Translations under genes and position numbers: made by a program
The notes under the pieces: model-generated
The model's database searches: none
Told to the model about the DNA's origin: nothing
What the model saw: only the letters and a program-made list of their open reading frames with translations
Part shown: in pieces, positions 1-5,622 of the stretch
Numbering within the stretch: the stretch's first letter is position 1
Layout: every line of letters starts with the position of its first letter
Origin: Defluviitaleaceae bacterium
Lineage (GTDB): Bacteria > Bacillota > Clostridia > Lachnospirales > WQUN01
Direction of reading: 5' to 3'
Assembly: GCA_009783525.1 (NCBI GenBank)
Contig: WRDG01000005.1
Coordinates: forward strand, 1-23,724
Length of the DNA: 23,724 bases

Positions 1-624
1 GGACACACTTGGGCAGCAGCGGACTGTGTTAATGAAAAATATTGCACGGTATGTTTAGAAAAAGAAGGCTTGCCGCTCGGACATACTTGGGTAGCAGCGG
101 ATTGTACGTCACCACGAACTTGTTCAGTATGTATTGAAACAGATGGCGATCCTCTCGGACACACTTGGGTAGCGGCTGACTGCGTAAATGCAAAATACTG
201 CTCGGTATGTTTAGAAAAAGAAGGCTTGCCGCTCGGTCATACATGGGTAGCGGCTGACTGTACGTCACCACGAACCTGCTCTGTATGTTTAGAAAAAGAA
301 GGCTTGCCGCTCGGACACTCATGGGTAGCGGCTGACTGTACGTCACCGCGAACCTGTTCTGTATGTTTAGATACAGACGGTGTTCCTCTCGGACACACTT
401 GGGTAGCGGCTGACTGTACGTCACCGCGAACCTGTTCTGTATGTTTAGATACAGACGGTGTTCCTCTCGGACACACTTGGGCAGCGGCTGACTGTTTAAA
501 TGCAAAATACTGCTCAGTATGCAACGTGAAAGAAGGCTTGCCGCTCGGACACTCATGGGTAGCGGCTGACTGTTTAAATGCAAAATACTGTTCAGTATGC
601 AACGTGAAAGAAGGCTCGCCGCTC
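1..624 (+). repeat. Eight tandem 78-bp coding repeats
   Basis: Units start at 1, 79, 157, 235, 313, 391, 469 and 547, with an exact 78-bp period and no indels, so the frame is preserved. The first 27 bases (Gly-His-Thr/Ser-Trp to the first Cys) are almost invariant. The middle comes in two kinds, TSPRT or (V/L)N(A/E)KY, and the end in three kinds, LEKEG, (L/I)(D/E)TDG and NVKEG. Units combine these parts in different pairings: unit 4 has TSPRT with LEKEG, units 5 and 6 have TSPRT with LDTDG, unit 3 has VNAKY with LEKEG. This mosaic pattern suggests recombination or gene conversion between units. The degenerate ninth unit begins at 625. Confidence 0.97.
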
Positions 625-1002
625 GGACACACCGAGGGCGCGGGGGTTGTAACAAAGCCCGCCACATTCGATGAAGAAGGCGTGAGGACGTTCTATTGCG
701 TGAGATGCGGCGTTGCTCTCCGTACGGAGGCAATACCAAAATTGACGGACAGATTGTCCGACTGTGAGTTTTTACGGGAAAGGGCCGCATCAATTCTTAA
801 AAACGGTTTGAAAAATGAAAACCTGCGGCTTGTCGGCAAGGTGCTTACGCTTGTCATTGAAGACAGGGAATTCGTTTTGAGCGTCAATGCGAGCAACCGC
901 AACCTCACCGGCAAAATAAAACTTGACGACGGCTGCTGGCTCAATTTTGATATCAAAGGCAACGGTTCGAACATCAAGGTTTTTGAAATTACGCATAAAT
1001 AA
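1..1002 (+). CDS. Cysteine-rich tandem-repeat protein, 3' part (5' end outside window)
   Basis: The frame is open from base 1 to the TAA at 1000-1002, so at least 333 residues are visible and the start lies upstream; the ATG at 70 is inside a repeat and is not the true start. Residues 1-208 are eight 26-residue units beginning Gly-His-Thr/Ser-Trp, each with Cys at unit positions 9, 15 and 18 (C-x5-C-x2-C) and ending Pro-Leu. A ninth, degenerate unit (about 209-247) keeps a C-x2-C and ends IPKL; it resembles the longer repeats of clostridial surface proteins. Residues about 248-333 form a non-repetitive, charged tail without a membrane helix or sortase motif. The molecular function is unknown. 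From the repeat type I infer a secreted or surface protein, with its signal and anchor in the missing N-terminal part. His plus three Cys per unit could bind metal, but that is speculation. The gene ends at a strong terminator. Confidence 0.85.
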   Translation, partial: GHTWAAADCVNEKYCTVCLEKEGLPLGHTWVAADCTSPRTCSVCIETDGDPLGHTWVAADCVNAKYCSVCLEKEGLPLGHTWVAADCTSPRTCSVCLEKEGLPLGHSWVAADCTSPRTCSVCLDTDGVPLGHTWVAADCTSPRTCSVCLDTDGVPLGHTWAAADCLNAKYCSVCNVKEGLPLGHSWVAADCLNAKYCSVCNVKEGSPLGHTEGAGVVTKPATFDEEGVRTFYCVRCGVALRTEAIPKLTDRLSDCEFLRERAASILKNGLKNENLRLVGKVLTLVIEDREFVLSVNASNRNLTGKIKLDDGCWLNFDIKGNGSNIKVFEITHK

Positions 1003-1017
1003 ATTTTCAAAAAAAAA

Positions 1018-1045
1018 CCGGGGCATAACAGCCCCGGCTTTTTTT
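1018..1045. terminator. Bidirectional rho-independent terminator between convergent genes
   Basis: A perfect 7-bp stem, CCGGGGC with GCCCCGG, encloses the 6-base loop ATAACA (1018-1037). On the plus strand it is followed by C and a run of T (1039-1045). On the minus strand the stem is followed by the complement of the nine A residues at 1009-1017. It lies 15 bp past the repeat-protein stop and directly abuts the recU stop at 1044, so it can serve both genes. Confidence 0.93.
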
Positions 1046-1571
1046 ATTCCTGCAGATAAATATTTACGGCTTCCAAATAATGGATCGGGAAGCCGTTTTT
1101 ATTTTGCACGAGGTATTTGCGGTCGAAGGCTTCGTAGGGGATGGACTTGCGTCCTCCTAAGGCCGCGGAACTGTGGTATTGGGACAGGGTTTCGACGGGC
1201 AGGAAAAAAACTTCGTCCGCCCAAACGAAACGGACAAGTAAAAAGGCGATGCCTTCCTGCCGGCGGAAGGCTTCCATAAATTCGATTTGGTGGCGGTGGA
1301 TATTTTTTAGCGGCAAATTTTTATAGCGCGTCTCCTTGGCGTCGAAACAGATAGCCACGCCTTGAGCCACGCCGATAAAATCAACGGTGCTTTTTTGCTC
1401 GAAGTAGGCGGCGGAGATCGTGTGCGTCTCGTTGTTTACTGCGACGGGCGTGATGGGGGTTGGCACCTTTTGTATTACGGCGAGGCGGCGCTCGCGGTAA
1501 AGGCGGTTGGTCAGGCTGATGAGTTCTTCGAACGCGCTGCCGCGAAGGCCGCGCGATTTCCAATAGGCCAT
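1044..1571 (-). CDS. recU: Holliday junction resolvase RecU
   Basis: This 175-residue protein matches RecU, the Firmicutes enzyme that cleaves Holliday junctions during recombination and chromosome segregation. It opens with the RecU-typical segment SRGLRGSAFEELI. The nuclease core YFEQKSTVDF...FDAKET carries Asp64, Asp77 and Lys79 in the spacing of the catalytic Asp, Glu and Lys of Bacillus RecU; the acidic residue before AK is Asp here rather than Glu. IHRHQIEFM and the later GRKSIPYE also fit the family. It is somewhat shorter than the Bacillus protein, mainly at the N-terminus. The ATG at 1569-1571 is preceded by AGGAAG with 5-6 bases of spacing. The gene follows the QueG-like gene after 9 bp, so the two are probably cotranscribed. 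The penicillin-binding protein gene that often adjoins recU is not present here. Confidence 0.95.
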   Translation of the reverse strand: MAYWKSRGLRGSAFEELISLTNRLYRERRLAVIQKVPTPITPVAVNNETHTISAAYFEQKSTVDFIGVAQGVAICFDAKETRYKNLPLKNIHRHQIEFMEAFRRQEGIAFLLVRFVWADEVFFLPVETLSQYHSSAALGGRKSIPYEAFDRKYLVQNKNGFPIHYLEAVNIYLQE

Positions 1572-1580
1572 ATAGCTTCC

Positions 1581-2534
1581 TTAATTTATTTTTTTAAGCG
1601 CGTATGCGGCGGCGGCGGAAACGCCCGGGTCGGGCGACTGCGCGTGCGGCGCTATCAAATGCGCCAGAGGCGCGGATTTTTTATTACCCGCGGCGATAAT
1701 CGCGTTGCGGAGCATGACGCCGCGCCCTCTCCAAGCGGCGGCGGTGTGCCCGAACCATTCGCCGTATTCGGTTTCGCTCATGGCAAGCAATTTTTCGAGG
1801 TTGACGTGTTTAATTTCGCGCGCAGTTTCATTCAAGGAGCAAATGCGCACGCAGTTGTCGCACCCGTAGACGTTTTTTTTCATTGCCTCCATATCCGGTT
1901 CTGAAAGGACGCCTTTTTTTTGCGTGATATAGGAGACACAGGCTTCGGGCAGAAGATTGCTACCCTTGCAGGCGTCCGCGCAAATTCTGCATTTGCCGCA
2001 GATATTTTTTTTTGCCGGCGGGCCGCCGCATTCGAGCTCGAGGTCGGTCACCATTATGCCGAGGCGGCAGTCCGGGCCGTACTTGTTTGAAAACGCCATG
2101 CCGCTTTTTGCGATATGCGCGATGCCGGCTTTTACCGCTAATGTGCGTTCCGGTAAAAAGCCGCCGTCGACGAAGGTAACGTAATTAAAATCGGCGGCGG
2201 TTTTTATTTTTTGCGCGAGGGCTTCGAGCAGGCTTTTTATTTTTATGTGATAGTCGGGCAGATATGCAAGCGACGAGATGTATGCAAAATGACGGCCGGG
2301 TTTTTCGACCGGCGGCGGATAAAAATCCGCTTCCGGCGGCGGGGCGGCTATCACGATCACGCTTTTTGCGCCGGGAAGGTGCGTGCGCGGGTCTGCGCGT
2401 TTTTTTATGTCCCTGCTGCAAAAAGGCGCGGGTTCCGCGTTAAGCTCGAGCGGCTGCGCGTCCGCCGCGCCCGCTTCAAAACCGTTTTGCTCCGCAAAAT
2501 TTTTTATAAGCCGCAAAATGTTTTTGCTTATCAT
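1581..2534 (-). CDS. QueG-like epoxyqueuosine reductase family iron-sulfur protein
   Basis: The protein has 317 residues from the ATG at 2532-2534. That start is preferred over an ATG 33 bp upstream because AAAGGCGGA (2541-2549) stands 6 bases before it. It resembles QueG, the cobalamin and [4Fe-4S] enzyme that reduces epoxyqueuosine to queuosine in tRNA. Visible are the N-terminal DUF1730-like region, FVDGGFLPER with the likely catalytic Asp at about residue 123, a first cluster motif CGKCRICADAC (Cys179, 182, 185, 189) and a second, YGCDNCVRIC (Cys225, 228, 232). The C-terminal region suggests HEAT-like helices. It departs from typical QueG: shorter, GIAHIAKSG where a GWIGKN-type segment is expected, and no Pro after the last Cys of either cluster. 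It is therefore either a divergent QueG or a paralogue with another substrate. recU follows after 9 bp. Confidence 0.8.
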   Translation of the reverse strand: MISKNILRLIKNFAEQNGFEAGAADAQPLELNAEPAPFCSRDIKKRADPRTHLPGAKSVIVIAAPPPEADFYPPPVEKPGRHFAYISSLAYLPDYHIKIKSLLEALAQKIKTAADFNYVTFVDGGFLPERTLAVKAGIAHIAKSGMAFSNKYGPDCRLGIMVTDLELECGGPPAKKNICGKCRICADACKGSNLLPEACVSYITQKKGVLSEPDMEAMKKNVYGCDNCVRICSLNETAREIKHVNLEKLLAMSETEYGEWFGHTAAAWRGRGVMLRNAIIAAGNKKSAPLAHLIAPHAQSPDPGVSAAAAYALKKIN

Positions 2535-2562
2535 GTTCCATCCGCCTTTGGCGACCGCGGCG

Positions 2563-2577
2563 CGCAAAAATTTTGCG
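2563..2577. repeat. Inverted repeat in the QueG-like gene leader
   Basis: CGCAAAA-A-TTTTGCG is a perfect inverted repeat with 7-base arms and a 1-base centre, 29 bp upstream of the chosen QueG-like start. It is too tight to make a normal RNA hairpin, so if functional it would more likely be a protein operator. A shorter palindrome, GCTTT-AA-AAAGC, follows at 2601-2612. Both may be chance in this A/T-run-rich DNA. Confidence 0.4.
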
Positions 2578-2618
2578 TTGCGCGTTTTTTTTGCCCGCGC
2601 GCTTTAAAAAGCGGCGGC

Positions 2619-2654
2619 ATTTGTGTATAAATTTGTGTATAAATTTGTGTATAA
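2619..2654 (-). promoter_or_regulatory. Three tandem DnaA-box-like 9-mers (12-bp direct repeats)
   Basis: The 12-mer ATTTGTGTATAA occurs three times without a gap. On the minus strand each unit contains TTATACACA (2622-2630, 2634-2642, 2646-2654), which fits the bacterial DnaA-box consensus TTWTNCACA at every fixed position. All three have the same orientation, with a 3-base spacer. The array lies beside the shared -10 elements: just downstream of the predicted QueG-like gene start of transcription and over the -35 area of the plus operon. DnaA binding is inferred from the motif only. Alternatives are operator iterons for another regulator, or chance expansion of a 12-mer. Confidence 0.6.
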
Positions 2655-2669
2655 ATAACATGTGCGGGA

Positions 2670-2697
2670 ATTATATAATAATTACGTCAATCGTTAA
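2670..2697 (-). promoter_or_regulatory. Putative promoter of the QueG-like gene and recU
   Basis: Read on the minus strand, a -35-like TTAACG (2692-2697) precedes a perfect -10 TATAAT (2670-2675) by 16 bp. Transcription would begin near 2663 and give a leader of about 130 nt that includes the three DnaA-box-like repeats. The -35 matches consensus at four of six positions. Confidence 0.5.
2674..2679 (+). promoter_or_regulatory. Putative -10 box of the J-domain operon
   Basis: A perfect TATAAT lies 36 bp before the J-domain gene start, giving a predicted leader of about 30 nt. No good -35 stands 16-18 bp upstream; that position is taken by the third DnaA-box-like repeat. The promoter may therefore depend on an activator or be weak. 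This -10 overlaps the minus-strand one in the palindrome ATTATATAAT. Confidence 0.45.
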
Positions 2698-2715
2698 ACG
2701 GATAAGGGGCGCGGC

Positions 2716-3126
2716 ATGCGGCAGACGGATGCGAGGGCCGTACTTAAAACGAAGCTCCGCAATTTGAAAAAAACGGAGCGGTGCATCAGGAAAGCGGACG
2801 AGCTGGGTTATGTTTGGGATTTTTTTTTCACGGAAAAATATCCGGCGGAAAAACTGCTCGGGATGGACGCGGACGGCTACCGCGCCGTTGTGGACGAATA
2901 TTTTTTTTACGTTTACCTGCAGCTTTATAAAGAGAACGGATTTGTCACCGGCAGGACGTACGACGGCGAAATGCTGGCGCGCTTCGGGCTGCCATACGAC
3001 GCGGACGAGCATGCGGTCAAGAAAAAATTCCGCGAGCTCGCCAAGCTGTATCATCCGGACGCGGGCGGCGACGGCGGCGAATTTGCAAAGCTCCTTAACG
3101 ACTTTGAAGCGATGGGCGGTAGGTAG
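2716..3126 (+). CDS. J-domain (DnaJ-like) protein, J domain at the C-terminus
   Basis: The protein has 136 residues. Residues about 90-134 read as a J domain: LPYDADEHAVKKKFRELAKL is helix II with its usual lead-in, then HPD at 113-115 in YHPDAGGD, then a helix III ending FEAM. The HPD motif stimulates the ATPase of DnaK-type Hsp70 chaperones. The first 85 residues are charged and aromatic with no recognised domain. There is no Gly/Phe-rich, zinc-finger or substrate-binding region, so this is a class III J protein with unusual C-terminal placement of the domain. The ATG follows AAGGGGC with 5-base spacing. The DUF1189-like membrane protein begins 2 bp after the stop, so the two are surely cotranscribed. 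The client is unknown. The gene contains runs of nine and eight T (2820-2828, 2901-2908). Confidence 0.85.
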   Translation: MRQTDARAVLKTKLRNLKKTERCIRKADELGYVWDFFFTEKYPAEKLLGMDADGYRAVVDEYFFYVYLQLYKENGFVTGRTYDGEMLARFGLPYDADEHAVKKKFRELAKLYHPDAGGDGGEFAKLLNDFEAMGGR

Positions 3127-3128
3127 GC

Positions 3129-3947
3129 ATGCGTTTAATTAAAGCGTTTTACGACTTCCGCGCCTACGCGACATTCATACGCGAAAAAAACCGCGCGGCA
3201 AAAATGGCGATGCACGCGGTTTTGGTCGCGGCGATCGCATTCGCGGTCACGGTGATTTATCCGGCCCGCGATTTTGCGTCGGATATATTCAACATTGACA
3301 GAAAATTTATTGACGAGAACGTGCCGGAGTTTTACATAAGCGGCGGTAATTTTTATATATCCGAGCCCGTGCTCTACGAAGACCCGGCCGGGCTGGCGCT
3401 TATAATTGCCGTTTCGGACGAAAACATAACCGCGGACGACGCGTGGCATTTGATGAGCTTTTACAGCCAGGCGTTTATCATAAGCAGCCGCACCGTTGTT
3501 ATAAAGCAGGCGGGCGGCAGTGTGAGCGAATTTTCCGTGAGCCGCCTGCCTGAGATTACGCGCGCGGACGTTTACGCCGTTGTTCCGTTTTTGAGGATTT
3601 CTGTTATTTTGGCGTTTTTGCTGCTGTTCTTTTTATATACTGCGGCTTTTTTTGCCGGCTCGTTTGTTTGCGCCGGCATCGCGGTGTTTATTTCGCGCAG
3701 GTTCGGGCCGGCGCTGCCGTTTATGACGCTTTTTACGCTGACCGTTTATGCGCGGACGGCGCCGGTTATTTTCAGGACGCTTATTATTTTCGCGGCGGGC
3801 GGGACTGCCGGTTCGGTTTGGTTTTCTTTTTTTGTAAACTGGCTGTTGTTTTACGCGATGTTTTGCATATACATATGGCAGGCGCTCGCGGCGGTCCGCG
3901 AAAGTTTTAAAACGAAAAATATAGATACAAGCGGGGGATTGCAATGA
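3129..3947 (+). CDS. DUF1189-like integral membrane protein
   Basis: This 272-residue protein has the shape of DUF1189. A short basic N-terminus (IREKNRAAK) leads to one transmembrane helix at about 26-44, then an outside domain of about 100 residues (48-148), then a hydrophobic C-terminal half with probably four or five helices (about 149-170, 173-189, 196-228, 231-251). The segment VPEFYISGGNFYISEPVLYE resembles the conserved motif at the start of the DUF1189 soluble domain. Function of the family is unknown. GGTAGG just before the ATG provides the ribosome site. The stop overlaps the next start (ATGA, 3944-3947), so translation is probably coupled. Family assignment rests on topology and motif resemblance. 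Confidence 0.75.
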   Translation: MRLIKAFYDFRAYATFIREKNRAAKMAMHAVLVAAIAFAVTVIYPARDFASDIFNIDRKFIDENVPEFYISGGNFYISEPVLYEDPAGLALIIAVSDENITADDAWHLMSFYSQAFIISSRTVVIKQAGGSVSEFSVSRLPEITRADVYAVVPFLRISVILAFLLLFFLYTAAFFAGSFVCAGIAVFISRRFGPALPFMTLFTLTVYARTAPVIFRTLIIFAAGGTAGSVWFSFFVNWLLFYAMFCIYIWQALAAVRESFKTKNIDTSGGLQ

Positions 3948-4690
3948 AATTTTCGGTATGCACGGACGCGCTGTTCAGCGGAATGGATACGGCGCAGGCG
4001 TTGGCGAAGTGCGCGTCGCTGGGCTTTGGCGCCGTGGAGTTTTGGTATTGGCCTTCAAAGGACATTGAAAAGATAGCGGCGGCCTCAAAAGAACACGGCG
4101 TCGAGATCGCGGGCTTTTGCACAGAGCCCATGAACCTTGTCAACCCGGCGCGGAGGGGCGAGTTTATCAGGGGCCTGATCGAAACCGCTACGGTCGCGCA
4201 AAAGCTCGGGGCAAAGGTGCTTATCACACAGGTGGGCGACGACACGGGCCAGCCGAGGGATGCGCAGCGCAGCTCGATCATCGACGGCTTAAAAGAAGCC
4301 GCGATCGCGTTAAAGAACACCAATCTCGTGCTGGCGATAGAGCCGCTCAACGCGCTTATCGACCATAAGGGCTATTACCTTACGAGGTCGAACGACGGTT
4401 TCGAGATCGTTAAGGAGGTAAGCGACCCGCACATCAAGGTGCTGTTCGACATCTACCACCAGCAGGTTACGGAAGGCAACATAGTCAACAACATCGAAAA
4501 GAACATAGAGTACATCGCGCATTTCCATGCGGCCGGGCTTCCGGGGCGGCACGAGCTGACAGAAAACGAGCTTAACTACGATTATGTGCTGGCGCAAATC
4601 GACAAGATGGGCTACAGCGGATACATCGGCCTCGAATATTTTCCGTTGGCCAAGCCCGAAAAGGGGCTCGCCGCGCTTCTGTCAAAATGA
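3944..4690 (+). CDS. Hydroxypyruvate isomerase family TIM-barrel sugar isomerase
   Basis: The protein has 248 residues and fits the xylose-isomerase-like / AP endonuclease 2 TIM-barrel superfamily, closest in motifs to hydroxypyruvate isomerase (Hyi) and 2-oxo-tetronate isomerase (OtnI). Candidate metal-site residues are Glu133 in AIEPLN, Asp169 in FDIYHQQ, His195 in HFHAAGLPGRHE and Glu231 in GLEYF; DHKGYYL and the GRHE segment are typical of the Hyi group. It should interconvert an aldose or aldehyde acid with its keto form in the cytoplasm. The gene overlaps its neighbours by ATGA on both sides, and the partner is a sugar kinase, which points to a carbohydrate pathway rather than to glyoxylate metabolism alone. 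The exact substrate cannot be read from the sequence. Confidence 0.88.
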   Translation: MKFSVCTDALFSGMDTAQALAKCASLGFGAVEFWYWPSKDIEKIAAASKEHGVEIAGFCTEPMNLVNPARRGEFIRGLIETATVAQKLGAKVLITQVGDDTGQPRDAQRSSIIDGLKEAAIALKNTNLVLAIEPLNALIDHKGYYLTRSNDGFEIVKEVSDPHIKVLFDIYHQQVTEGNIVNNIEKNIEYIAHFHAAGLPGRHELTENELNYDYVLAQIDKMGYSGYIGLEYFPLAKPEKGLAALLSK

Positions 4691-5622
4691 AAATAGTAAC
4701 GGTAACGGCCAACCCCTGCATCGACATGACAATGTTTGTAGAAGGGTTTGCGCGCGGGGGCATTAACCGCGCCGCCGGCACGCGCCGCGACGCTGCGGGC
4801 AAGGGCATTAACGTGAGCGCGGCGCTTATTAATTTGGGCTGCTCGAGCCTTTGCGCGGGTATCAACTACGAGGGCAACCGCGAAATTATAGAAAGCCGCC
4901 TATCCGAACTCGGGATACCGTTCGATTTTGTCTACGCGAAGGGCGAGGTGCGTACCAACGTAAAAATTATCGAGCAAAACACGGGCGTGATGACCGAAGT
5001 AAATATGCGCGGCGGGTATGTTGAGCCTCAAACCGCAGATGGCTTGATAAAAAAATTGTCCGGGCTGGCGGCAAGAAACGAAATAGACCTACTTATATTA
5101 AGCGGCAGCCTGCCGCAGGGCGTCGACTCAAGCATATATAAAACCATCTTGGAAAAAACGCGCGTGCCGGCGATACTTGACGCGGAGGGCGCGTGCTTTT
5201 TGGCGGGGCTCGGCTCCGCGCACAAGCCCTTGATGGTTAAACCCAACCTCTACGAATTGGAAACGGCGTTTGATGTGAGCTTGCCGACAAAAAAAGACGC
5301 GGCGGATTTTTGCCGTAAAAAATTGATAAGCGAACTGGGCGTTAAAATTGCATGCGTTTCGATGGGCGGGGACGGTGCGCTGCTCGTGACGGAAAACGGC
5401 GCTCATTTTACTGAAGGGCTTCCGCTTGCCGTGCGCGGCGCGCAGGGTGCGGGCGATTCGATGGTCGCGGGCATGGCGCTCGCCTATTTAAACAACCTCG
5501 GCGGCGCAGAAATGCTGCGGTACGCCGCAGCCGCGGCGTCCGCATCCGTAATCCGCGACGGCACGCTCATGTGCACCCGCGAGGGTTTTGACGAAATGTA
5601 TAAAAAAATAAAAATTTATTAA
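4687..5622 (+). CDS. PfkB family kinase, 1-phosphofructokinase / tagatose-6-phosphate kinase type
   Basis: The protein has 311 residues, the usual length. It has the 1-phosphofructokinase subgroup pattern: VTANPCIDMT at the N-terminus, AAGKGINVS (36-44) for sugar-phosphate binding, SGSLPQG (139-145), KPNLYE (185-190) and the catalytic and anion-hole motif GAGDSMVAG with Asp257 as the base. Members use ATP to phosphorylate fructose-1-phosphate, tagatose-6-phosphate or related sugars. No PTS transporter or aldolase is adjacent, so fruK or lacC cannot be assigned. The start overlaps the isomerase stop (ATGA, 4687-4690), which suggests coupled translation and a joint pathway. Its TAA overlaps the stop of the convergent UroD-like gene within TTAA (5619-5622). 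Confidence 0.93.
   Translation: MKIVTVTANPCIDMTMFVEGFARGGINRAAGTRRDAAGKGINVSAALINLGCSSLCAGINYEGNREIIESRLSELGIPFDFVYAKGEVRTNVKIIEQNTGVMTEVNMRGGYVEPQTADGLIKKLSGLAARNEIDLLILSGSLPQGVDSSIYKTILEKTRVPAILDAEGACFLAGLGSAHKPLMVKPNLYELETAFDVSLPTKKDAADFCRKKLISELGVKIACVSMGGDGALLVTENGAHFTEGLPLAVRGAQGAGDSMVAGMALAYLNNLGGAEMLRYAAAAASASVIRDGTLMCTREGFDEMYKKIKIY

Larger units (their letters stand above)
2535..2715. other. Divergent intergenic region between the QueG-like gene and the J-domain operon
   Basis: These 181 bp hold the leaders and promoters of two divergent transcription units. From left to right they contain the QueG-like ribosome site (2541-2549), a 15-base inverted repeat (2563-2577), a short palindrome (2601-2612), three tandem 12-bp units with DnaA-box-like cores (2619-2654), a shared palindromic -10 element (2670-2679), and the plus-strand ribosome site AAGGGGC (2704-2710). 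No convincing small ORF or structured RNA is visible. Confidence 0.8.

Noticed and set aside
1..624. CRISPR-like array
   Set aside because: The 78-bp units are contiguous coding repeats with no unique spacers.
29..793. Long minus-strand ORFs across the repeat region (29-793 and 237-665)
   Set aside because: The 78-bp period is a multiple of three, so an open antisense frame stays open through every unit. The plus frame has the coherent Gly-His-Trp and Cys pattern and runs on into a unique C-terminus.
1362..1904. Plus-strand ORF of 180 codons antisense to recU and the QueG-like gene
   Set aside because: Both opposing genes are recognised families; this frame is a shadow typical of G+C-rich coding DNA.
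2476..2661. Minus-strand ORF beginning with a thrice-repeated FIHK segment
   Set aside because: It is only the translation of the 12-bp DNA repeat, and it overlaps the QueG-like start region with no ribosome site or recognised protein.
2535..2715. Chromosomal replication origin
   Set aside because: Although DnaA-box-like repeats are present, there is no dnaA or dnaN gene, no long A+T-rich unwinding region and only one short cluster; a regulatory or titration site fits better.
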